Source of the DNA: Alphaproteobacteria bacterium
GTDB lineage: Bacteria > Pseudomonadota > Alphaproteobacteria > CBDBCS01 > JAHZLG01
Assembly: GCA_022599995.1 (NCBI GenBank)
Contig: JAHZLG010000066.1
Coordinates: forward strand, 1-6,328
Length of the DNA: 6,328 nucleotides
Reading direction: 5' to 3'
The notes beneath the pieces are model-generated. The model was not told the DNA's origin, ran no database searches, and saw nothing but the letters and a program-made list of their open reading frames with translations. Shown here one piece after another: positions 1 through 5,636 of the stretch. The stretch's first letter is position 1. Each line of letters opens with the position of its first letter. Made by a program: the position numbers and the translations under genes.

Positions 1-1
1 C

Positions 2-328
2 CGTCACAAGAAAATTCTGAAACTGGCAAAGGGGTCGCGCGGCCGCGCGAAAAATACCTTCCGGGCAGCAATCCAGCGGGTCGAGAAGAACCTGCAATAT
101 GCCTATCGCGACCGCCGCAACCGCAAGCGCGACTTTCGGGCCCTCTGGGTGCAACGAATCAATGCTGCAGCCCGCGAACACGGCATGACCTATAGCCGTT
201 TTATTAATGGGCTGAGCAATGCTGGAGTCCAGCTTGACCGCAAGGTGCTCGCTGATATAGCTGTGCGCGACCCCCAAGTGTTTGCCTCCTTGGTAGACAA
301 AGCCAAAGCAAACGTCTCGCCGATCTAA
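2..328 (+). CDS. rplT: 50S ribosomal protein L20, 3' part (5' end outside window)
   Basis: L20 binds 23S rRNA early in assembly of the 50S ribosomal subunit. The reading frame opens at base 2 and ends at TAA 326-328, giving 108 residues. L20 is normally about 117-120 residues, so only about the first 12 are missing to the left. Seen in the sequence: a basic, helical N-terminal half starting RHKKILKLAKG, then the family signature YAYRDRRNRKRDFRALW, then QRINAAAREHGMTYSRFINGL, and a C-terminal globular part with DRKVLADIAVRDP. The tail ANVSPI runs a few residues past the usual end. The order rplT then pheST is common in proteobacteria. In some bacteria L20 represses its own operon through a site upstream of rpmI or rplT, but that region lies outside this window. 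Identification is secure. Confidence 0.97.
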   Translation, partial: RHKKILKLAKGSRGRAKNTFRAAIQRVEKNLQYAYRDRRNRKRDFRALWVQRINAAAREHGMTYSRFINGLSNAGVQLDRKVLADIAVRDPQVFASLVDKAKANVSPI

Positions 329-570
329 CCCGGCAAGGAACGCTGGCTGGGGCTGTATCGGCTCTTGCGGCTGAGCGCGTCGTGATGCGGTGTTGCTTGC
401 TTAGCGACGGTAGGCTGGTCTTAGGGCAATGGGGAAATGGGGCTATCGCCAATATGGCTTGCGACGGCTCCCTCCCTCCATGAGGAAAAGTCAGACGGCC
501 GGTCGGTTTTGCCGGTTTTTGGTGAGACGCTCGCGGGTCGCGGCATGCCACCACCGTGCGAAATCATTCC

Positions 571-655
571 ACAACCAGCTGTGCGGTGCGATTAACCGTG
601 TAAGGCCTCGCACAACCCGACGTGCAATGCCACCAGCCGTGCAGTGCCTCGCACA
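571..655. repeat. Degenerate 41-bp tandem duplication upstream of pheS
   Basis: Two adjacent copies, 571-611 and 612-652, match at about 29 of 41 positions by hand alignment, and the match runs on for 3 bases. The best conserved part is the end of each copy, GCCTCGCACA at 605-614 and at 646-655, preceded by CCGTG in both. The element can also fold: TGTGCG (580-585) is complementary to CGCACA (609-614), and in the second copy GTGC (622-625) is complementary to GCAC (651-654), so similar arms recur in both copies. It could be a decayed repeat, a protein-binding region or part of an RNA leader. The sequence does not decide between these. Confidence 0.45.
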
Positions 656-810
656 GACACTTGCGTAGATAAATAGGTGGCTGTGGGCTAACCTGAGATT
701 GGTGGCAAGGCGTTGCGCGACCGGCCTCGTTTGCGGCCGTTAGCGTCCTTTGTTTCGGTGACACGCACACAGAACGCTTTCCCGTCGTCATATTCTCTCT
801 CAGCCCGTTT

Positions 811-814
811 GAGG
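811..814 (+). promoter_or_regulatory. Ribosome binding site of pheS
   Basis: GAGG lies 5 nt before the ATG at 820 and supports that start. The nearby ATG at 816 is out of frame, too close to the GAGG, and reaches a stop after six codons. Confidence 0.6.
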
Positions 815-819
815 CATGC

Positions 820-2259
820 ATGTCCGCAAACTTTGAAAATGACCAGACTGATCTCGGCGACACAACGACCGAAACCACGCTAAAGCATGCCCAATCGATA
901 GCATTTGCTTTGGATGGCGTGCTAGAAAATTCCCTCGTCGCGTGCACCACGGCCGAGCAACTGAAACAATTGCGGGCAACCTACCTTGGCAAAAAGGGCG
1001 TGATCGCTGGGCAATTTGCCGCCCTGCGCACCCTTGGCCCCGAACAAAAGAAAACCGAAGGCGACGCGATCAACAAGCGGCGTGATGCCCTCGAAGGCGT
1101 GTTCGACCACCAGGGCAGGGCGATCGCCGAAAGAGTGCAACGCGAACAATATGCCGCGGAACGCCTCGATCTGTCGCTTGACCTGGCGGCGCCCGTGGCT
1201 GGAGGAATTCATCCCCTGACTCGTGTCGGAGAGGAAGTGCACGCCATCCTCAGTGCGATGGGGTTTGCGCGGCGCGAGGGACCCGACATTGAAACCGATG
1301 ACCTGAATTTTGTCGCCCTGAACTTCCCCCCCGACCACCCTGCGCGTGCGATGCACGACACCTTTTATCTTGATCTGTTCCCCGCGGTGGGGCAGGGCAG
1401 GGTGCCGTCAACCAACACGACTAAGGTGCCGTCAAACAGCACGAGCAGCGACAAAGAGCAAGCCTCTGCCCCGCCAATGCCGACGGCCGACAAGCATCTC
1501 CCCTACCTTCTGCGGACACACACCTCACCGGTGCAGGTGCGCACCCTGCGCAACGAGCAACTCCCCATCAGAGTTTTCGCCCCCGGACGCACCTATCGTT
1601 GCGATTCTGACCAAACGCACGCCCCGATGTTCCACCAAATCGAGGGCATCGTGATCGACAAGCACACCCATTTCGGGCACTTGAAGGGAGCACTTGCCAC
1701 CTTTCTCCAGCTCTTCTTCGGCCTCGATCACGCCGTCGAGATGCGTTTTCGACCAAGCTACTTTCCCTTCACGGAACCCTCAGCCGAGGTAGATATCCGC
1801 ATGCACCGCGACAAAGGCCGCATCGTAGTCGGGGAAGGCGATGAGTGGCTCGAAATCCTAGGGTGCGGCATGGTGCATCCCAATGTGCTGAAGGCAGCCA
1901 ACATCGACCCCGATACTTATCAAGGCTATGCCTTCGGGATGGGGATTGAACGATTGACCATGCTGAAATACGGCATGCCCGACCTGCGAACCTTTTTCGA
2001 AGGCAACCTGGGCTGGTTGCGCCAGAACAATTTCGTGGCGGCTTACCCCTCGCCGTACAATGATTCGGGCGGGTTGACCGACATTCGCCTGCGGGCAAGA
2101 CAGCTCATGTACCCCCATGCCGACGGCACTAGCGCCGACGACACTAGCGCCGGTGACACTAGAGCCGACGACACTAGCCCCGGTGTCACCAATGCCGGCG
2201 ACACTAGTGCCGGTGACACTACCCCTGCGCGTGCAGAAGCCGAGGGTAACCCGCGATGA
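820..2259 (+). CDS. pheS: Phenylalanine–tRNA ligase alpha subunit, enlarged by repeat inserts
   Basis: This is the catalytic subunit of cytoplasmic phenylalanyl-tRNA synthetase. With PheT it forms an (alpha-beta)2 enzyme that activates phenylalanine with ATP and charges tRNA-Phe. Seen in the protein: an N-terminal helical tRNA-binding arm (about residues 25-118, with LRATYLGKKGVI); the class II core starting HPLTRVGEEVHAILSAMGF, EGPDIE and ARAMHDTFY (to 183); RTHTSPVQVRT (232-242); motif 2, GRTYRCDSDQTHAPMFHQ (256-273); the phenylalanine pocket loop FRPSYFPFTEPSAEV (310-324); GCGMVHPNVL; and motif 3, AFGMGIERL (371-379), with the pocket Ala kept. At 479 residues it is well above the usual 330-360. 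The excess is an insert at about 186-226, a short one near 330-341, and a C-terminal tail from about 403 ending in seven pentapeptide repeats (434-468). A GAGG at 811 supports the start. The stop overlaps the pheT start. No core residue appears lost, so I infer an active enzyme. Confidence 0.97.
   Translation: MSANFENDQTDLGDTTTETTLKHAQSIAFALDGVLENSLVACTTAEQLKQLRATYLGKKGVIAGQFAALRTLGPEQKKTEGDAINKRRDALEGVFDHQGRAIAERVQREQYAAERLDLSLDLAAPVAGGIHPLTRVGEEVHAILSAMGFARREGPDIETDDLNFVALNFPPDHPARAMHDTFYLDLFPAVGQGRVPSTNTTKVPSNSTSSDKEQASAPPMPTADKHLPYLLRTHTSPVQVRTLRNEQLPIRVFAPGRTYRCDSDQTHAPMFHQIEGIVIDKHTHFGHLKGALATFLQLFFGLDHAVEMRFRPSYFPFTEPSAEVDIRMHRDKGRIVVGEGDEWLEILGCGMVHPNVLKAANIDPDTYQGYAFGMGIERLTMLKYGMPDLRTFFEGNLGWLRQNNFVAAYPSPYNDSGGLTDIRLRARQLMYPHADGTSADDTSAGDTRADDTSPGVTNAGDTSAGDTTPARAEAEGNPR
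1375..1497 (+). repeat. In-frame insert in pheS with a duplicated 24-bp unit
   Basis: Residues 186-226 separate HDTFYL from LLRTHTSPVQVRT, which in typical PheS proteins are joined by only a few residues. The segment is Ser/Thr/Pro-rich and looks disordered. It contains two adjacent 24-bp copies, 1401-1424 and 1425-1448, both starting GGTGCCGTCAA and matching at 19 of 24 positions. They encode RVPSTNTT and KVPSNSTS-like octapeptides. The second copy leads into a Ser-Asp-Lys-Glu stretch of unique sequence. The repeat differs from the TSAGD repeats further along. The insert sits in a surface loop before a catalytic-core strand. Confidence 0.75.
2119..2223 (+). repeat. Seven 15-bp (A-G/D-D-T-S) tandem repeats ending pheS
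   Basis: Seven 15-bp units in frame encode PheS residues 434-468: ADGTS, ADDTS, AGDTR, ADDTS, PGVTN, AGDTS, AGDTT. The nucleotide consensus is GCC GRY GAC ACT AGY. Five of the seven units contain CACTAG, and the sixth contains the full palindrome ACTAGT (2203-2208). The unit is a multiple of three, so copy changes lengthen or shorten the tail without a frameshift. The array ends about 20 bp before the pheT ribosome binding site. The same unit recurs in pheT at 3474-3620. Confidence 0.9.
2242..2246 (+). promoter_or_regulatory. Ribosome binding site of pheT inside the pheS 3' end
   Basis: GAGGG lies 9 nt before the ATG at 2256 and within the last codons of pheS (E-G of the tail). It fixes the pheT start and fits translational coupling through the ATGA overlap at 2256-2259. 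Confidence 0.65.
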
Positions 2260-5200
2260 AATTTACACTTGAATGGTTGCTCACCCACATTGTTCCCGCG
2301 GAGTTTGCCGATAACGCCTCCGCCCTTACCGCGGGGCAGCACGAGGCTGACCCCAAGGATGCCAGTGGCGAAGAACAAGGGCACAAGCACGGAGACCACC
2401 TAAGGCGTGATTGGCGTGCCGTGAATGTGCCATTGCTCGCCGAGACCCTGACCAAGCTCGGGTTAGAGGTCGAATCCATCGACGACAATGCGACGCGCTT
2501 TGCCGCCTTCTCGACCGCCAAGGTAATCGAAGCCCTGCCACACCCCCACGCTGACAGGTTGCGGGTTTGTCGAGTCGCGGTCTATGATCACCCGATTCAA
2601 AGCAAACCTGACGACCACGGTGACCGTGGTGCCCGCGGTGACCGCGATCACCACGATCACCACGATCACAGTGGCAGTGGCACGGCAGAGCACGATCAAG
2701 CAGGAATGACGCATTTCTATCGTGAGGTGCAAGTGGTCTGCGGGGCACCCAATGCGCGCACCGATATGATCGGCGTCTTTGCCCCTGCCGGCACTTTTAT
2801 CCCCGGCACCGACGTTCACTTGAAGCCCTCCACCATCCGCGGGGTCGAGTCACACGGGATGCTGTGCTCCGAGCGCGAATTGCTCATCTCGGATGACCAC
2901 GATGGCATCATTGACCTTGCCGATGACACCCCACTCGGCGTGAATTATGCCGCCTACAAGGGCTTGGACGATGTCGTGATCGAACTGGGCATTACCCCCA
3001 ATCGTGGCGACTGCCTCTCGGTGCGGGGCATTGCGCGCGACCTGGCCGCCGTGGGCTGGGGGCAACTCGTTCCCCTAGCGGATATTGATCCCCAATGCCA
3101 GTCGCCCTTGCCTGCCGCCGATGCGGGGGGTGACCCGGCGATGGCGCAATCGACTTCCGCAACCGAGGGCAGTGTGGCGTCGGAATTGCGCGTGCCCCCC
3201 TCCCTTGACCACGCCGAGCCGTCGCCGGTGGGATGGGCAATAACCCCGCATACCCCATGCATGGCTGTGTACGGATGCTATCTGCGCGGGGTGGTCAACC
3301 AGCCCTCTCCGCCATGGTTGGCAAGACGGCTGCGCGCCATCGGGCAACCCGTGATCTCGGCACTCGTCGATGTGACCAATTACATTACCTACGATCTTGG
3401 GCGTCCGCTTCACGTCTTTGACGCCGACACCCTGCACGGCAAGGTGCTCACCATTCACCGCGCTAACCAGCTCGACACTAGTGTCGGCAGCATTAGTGTC
3501 GTTGCTAACGAGACTGACACGAATGCCGGTGACACTAGTGTCGTTGTTAACGAGCCCGGCACTAATGCCGGCGACACTAGCGCCGGCGACACTAGTGCCG
3601 CTGACACTAGTGCCGGTGATGCAATGCATTTCGCCGCCCTCGATAACCGCGACTACGCCATCAGTGGCGAAGACATGGTGATTAGCGATGACCGCCGCGC
3701 CCAAGGCATCACCCAGTCACTCGCCGGGGTGATGGGAGGACGCGAGTCTGGCTGTACGCTGGCAACCACGAATGTCTTTATCGAAGCAGCCCTCTTCGAG
3801 GCTGTCGCCGTGGCCCGAGCAGGACGCAAGCACAATATCCACTCCTCAGCGCGACACCGGTTCGAGCGCGGCGTCGACACCGATAGCCTCGAGTGGGGAA
3901 TGCGTCGCGCAGTCCAAATGGTTCAAGACCTGTGCGGTGGCTCCCCCTCGCGCATCGAGCGCGTCTTCAATCCCGACTACTGCCAAGCGACCGCCGAGCA
4001 CACGCCCCCCGTGATGTCGACAAATCCGAATTTGCGCCACATCGCCCTGGACGCAAGGAAATTCCGCTCGCTCGGCGGTGTTGACCTCCCCTCCACCTTG
4101 TCCGAGTTACCGCGCGAAGTCACGATCTTGCGGGCACTGGGCTTTGCGGTCGAATCCTCGGGACAAGAAAGTCTCAGCAATGGCGATGCAAGGGGTGCCG
4201 ACGCCACGGCACCACGCCGATTTGTGGTCTCCCCCCCAAGCTGGCGGCACGACATTACGAGTGAAGCCTGCCTTATCGAAGAAGTGTTGCGCGTCTATGG
4301 CTATGACAACATCGTGCCGGTTGCCGATCCAACTATAGGCGCAACGGCGGATGACCTTGCGGCTATTCGCCGCGTCCTCCAAGCGAGAGAAGACGCCCCG
4401 ATTTGCCCCCGTGCCGGCGATGGCGGCAGCGCGACACCTGCCGCGGGCACGTCAGCCCCGCAAATGCCAACGGGCGATGCAGGGGCAACCAAGAAGGGGA
4501 AGAACAAAAGCAGCGGCAAGGGCAAAAAGGGCAAGGGCGACCCCACGACAACCGGCACGGGCGATGACGGCATTGCCACGATTGACACCCGTCGCCACGC
4601 CGTCTTGCGGGCAAAACAAGAGCTCGCCCAGCGCGGCCTCTTCGAGTCGGTAACGAATACCTTCACCGATCCAACCCTGATCGACGCCATCGGGCTCGCC
4701 CCGGCCAACGCGCAGGTTCGGTTGCAAAACCCGATCAGTGAAGCACTCGGGGTGATGCGGCCTAGCCTGCTGGTGAATTTGGTCGGTCAAGCCGCGATGA
4801 ATATGCGGGCGGGGTACGACTCGGTTTCGCTGTTCGAAGTGGGGCCGGTGTTCGACGCCCGCACCCCGCAGCACCCTGCCACCCATATAGCCATGGTTCG
4901 AGGCGGGCTCGCCCATCGCAAGCACTGGAATCAGGATGAGCAACGCTTCGACCCAACCCATATCCACGAGGATATTCGGGCGGTACTGACCGCGCTTGGT
5001 GCGCCGCTGGCAAATGTTCGGGTCGACCAATCCACCATCCCCCTTGGCTTTCACCCCACCCGATCGGCAACCTTGCGCATCGGACAGTTTGCAGTAGGCG
5101 GGTTTGGATCATTGCATCCGCAGTGGGCTGCCCTGCTCGACGTCAAGGTGCGGCGTGCCACCTTCGCCATGGAGGCAGGCTATATCATCCTTGACCAACT

Positions 5201-5636
5201 GCCGAACCTGCGCCCCCCCGCCCAGCAAGGCATCGACTTAGCCCATGTCGAACCCGTCGATCTGTTGCATCGCCACTTCAGTTTTCACGTCCCGATTGAT
5301 CGCCCCGTCGATGACCTCCGCCGCGAGTTACTGAGGGCGGACAAGGCAACCATTCGCACGGTCGCCGTGCTCGATGCCATGGTGCTTGCCGACCCGGTTG
5401 CTGGCAGCGACAATGAGCAGGCTGCCGATCAGGCCGCCGCACCCATAAGGTCGGTTACCTTTAGCGTTGGCTACCAATTAACCGGCGATGCCGACGCATC
5501 ATTGGTCTACAAGAACCTGGAAACCGCCGTGGTCACGGCCGCCGAAAAATGGGGGGCAGTCTTCCCCCACACCCACCTGCTCCAGACGACGCGGGAATCG
5601 GTTACCCCCGGGCAACCGGACATGCCGACTTCATGA
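2256..5636 (+). CDS. pheT: Phenylalanine–tRNA ligase beta subunit, enlarged by several inserts
   Basis: This is the beta subunit of phenylalanyl-tRNA synthetase; it binds tRNA-Phe and hydrolyses mischarged Tyr-tRNA-Phe. Domains in order: N-terminal MKFTLEWLL; EMAP-type tRNA-binding domain (about 84-200: AKVIEALPHPHADRLRVCRV, EVQVVCGAPNAR, GMLCSEREL); B1 (TPNRGDCLSVRGIARDLA, 247-264); B3/4 editing domain (about 328-560: VDVTNYITYDLGRPLHVFD, GVMGGRESGC, FIEAALFE, RHRFERGVD); B5 (about 592-690, ending WRHDITSEACLIEEVLRVYGYDNI); catalytic-like core (about 775-975, LQNPISEALGVMRPSLL); and the FDX-ACB anticodon-binding domain (about 1003-1110). The length of 1126 residues compares with about 800 in the family. 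The extra sequence is inserts at about 14-55, 111-156, 277-325, 405-456, 634-652, 710-775 and 1046-1064, all between conserved blocks. The His (386) and Glu (510) that align with known editing-site residues are present. The gene starts within the pheS stop and its own stop overlaps the next start. Identification is certain and insert borders are approximate. Confidence 0.97.
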   Translation: MKFTLEWLLTHIVPAEFADNASALTAGQHEADPKDASGEEQGHKHGDHLRRDWRAVNVPLLAETLTKLGLEVESIDDNATRFAAFSTAKVIEALPHPHADRLRVCRVAVYDHPIQSKPDDHGDRGARGDRDHHDHHDHSGSGTAEHDQAGMTHFYREVQVVCGAPNARTDMIGVFAPAGTFIPGTDVHLKPSTIRGVESHGMLCSERELLISDDHDGIIDLADDTPLGVNYAAYKGLDDVVIELGITPNRGDCLSVRGIARDLAAVGWGQLVPLADIDPQCQSPLPAADAGGDPAMAQSTSATEGSVASELRVPPSLDHAEPSPVGWAITPHTPCMAVYGCYLRGVVNQPSPPWLARRLRAIGQPVISALVDVTNYITYDLGRPLHVFDADTLHGKVLTIHRANQLDTSVGSISVVANETDTNAGDTSVVVNEPGTNAGDTSAGDTSAADTSAGDAMHFAALDNRDYAISGEDMVISDDRRAQGITQSLAGVMGGRESGCTLATTNVFIEAALFEAVAVARAGRKHNIHSSARHRFERGVDTDSLEWGMRRAVQMVQDLCGGSPSRIERVFNPDYCQATAEHTPPVMSTNPNLRHIALDARKFRSLGGVDLPSTLSELPREVTILRALGFAVESSGQESLSNGDARGADATAPRRFVVSPPSWRHDITSEACLIEEVLRVYGYDNIVPVADPTIGATADDLAAIRRVLQAREDAPICPRAGDGGSATPAAGTSAPQMPTGDAGATKKGKNKSSGKGKKGKGDPTTTGTGDDGIATIDTRRHAVLRAKQELAQRGLFESVTNTFTDPTLIDAIGLAPANAQVRLQNPISEALGVMRPSLLVNLVGQAAMNMRAGYDSVSLFEVGPVFDARTPQHPATHIAMVRGGLAHRKHWNQDEQRFDPTHIHEDIRAVLTALGAPLANVRVDQSTIPLGFHPTRSATLRIGQFAVGGFGSLHPQWAALLDVKVRRATFAMEAGYIILDQLPNLRPPAQQGIDLAHVEPVDLLHRHFSFHVPIDRPVDDLRRELLRADKATIRTVAVLDAMVLADPVAGSDNEQAADQAAAPIRSVTFSVGYQLTGDADASLVYKNLETAVVTAAEKWGAVFPHTHLLQTTRESVTPGQPDMPTS
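2604..2705 (+). repeat. Inverted repeats and 9-bp repeats encoding a His/Asp-rich insert in PheT
   Basis: Residues about 117-150 interrupt the tRNA-binding domain between CRVAVYD and EVQVVCGAPNAR, blocks that are nearly adjacent in ordinary PheT. The DNA holds a perfect inverted repeat at 2614-2630 (ACCACGGT, one G, ACCGTGGT), then a second at 2634-2646 (CGCGGT, G, ACCGCG), then tandem 9-bp units GATCACCAC at 2646-2654 and 2655-2663 with a degraded third copy. The product contains DHHDHHDH (131-138), eight consecutive His/Asp residues. The spacing could bind a divalent metal, but this may be only a by-product of repeat expansion. Confidence 0.8.
3474..3620 (+). repeat. Compound TSAGD/42-bp repeat array inside pheT
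   Basis: Residues 407-455 fall between IHRAN and FAALDNRDY in the editing domain. The array has a first partial unit with the perfect palindrome GACACTAGTGTC (3474-3485). Two 42-bp copies follow (3492-3533 and 3534-3575; 35 of 42 identical), encoding ISVVANETDTNAGD and TSVVVNEPGTNAGD. Three 15-bp units end it (3576-3620: TSAGD, TSAAD, TSAGD). The palindrome GACACTAGTGTC recurs at 3531-3542. The 15-bp unit is the one that ends pheS, about 1.3 kb upstream. Ser/Thr/Ala/Gly/Asp/Asn dominate, so the loop is probably flexible and acidic. Confidence 0.9.
4383..4580 (+). other. Large linker insert in PheT with a Lys/Gly-rich stretch
   Basis: Residues about 710-775 separate the end of the B5 region (VADPTIGATADDLAAIRRVL) from TRRHAVLRAKQELAQRGLFE, which in typical PheT follow within a few residues. 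The insert is Gly/Ala/Thr/Pro-rich and contains a strongly basic patch at residues 746-761 (4491-4538) with nine lysines and no acidic residue. The DNA there is purine-rich on the + strand. Lys-rich appendages in some eukaryotic tRNA synthetases bind tRNA non-specifically, so a similar role is possible here. It is unproven, and a disordered linker is the simpler explanation. Confidence 0.7.

Larger units (their letters stand above)
329..819. other. Gene-free rplT–pheS intergenic region (491 bp)
   Basis: No convincing gene is visible. The open frames on either strand (such as the + frame from 429 and the - frames across 204-950) encode Arg/Cys/His-rich or Ser-rich proteins with no recognisable motif. 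The only structure that stands out is a degenerate 41-bp tandem duplication at 571-655, plus a short hairpin at 722-739 (stem CGGCC/GGCCG, 8-nt loop, no T-run). I found no ATG between about 660 and 815, so there is no phenylalanine-rich leader peptide of the E. coli pheM type close to pheS. No clear tRNA, rho-independent terminator or sigma-70 promoter was recognised. The gap is long for this junction, so it may hold a pheST promoter or a structured leader, but that is inference. Confidence 0.6.

Noticed and set aside
496..520. Possible rho-independent terminator after rplT
   Set aside because: A CCGG/CCGG stem followed by five Ts is present, but only four solid base pairs close a 9-nt loop and it is about 170 bp past the rplT stop. 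Too weak to call.
429..668. 79-codon open frame in the rplT–pheS gap
   Set aside because: Arg/Cys-rich product without any motif, no convincing ribosome binding site, and it runs through the tandem duplication. It looks like chance in GC-rich DNA.
660..819. Phe-codon leader peptide (pheM-like attenuator) before pheS
   Set aside because: No ATG is found between about 660 and 815, there is no Phe-rich short frame and no terminator hairpin with a T-run next to pheS.
2119..3620. CRISPR-like array
   Set aside because: The repeats are directly adjacent 15-bp coding units with no unique spacers, and they are translated in frame within pheS and pheT.
3075..3704. 209-codon - strand open frame opposite the pheT repeat array
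   Set aside because: It is antisense to clear PheT coding sequence. Its Thr/Ser/Val/Gly repeats arise because the DNA repeat is nearly palindromic, so the opposite strand also reads as a repeat.
4301..5054. Long - strand open frames opposite the 3' half of pheT
   Set aside because: Shadow frames of a high-GC gene. The + frame here carries conserved PheT motifs and the reverse products have no recognisable domains.
820..5636. Insertion sequence or intein inside pheS or pheT
   Set aside because: No transposase, homing endonuclease or splicing-motif sequence is seen in any insert. All inserts are short and of low complexity.
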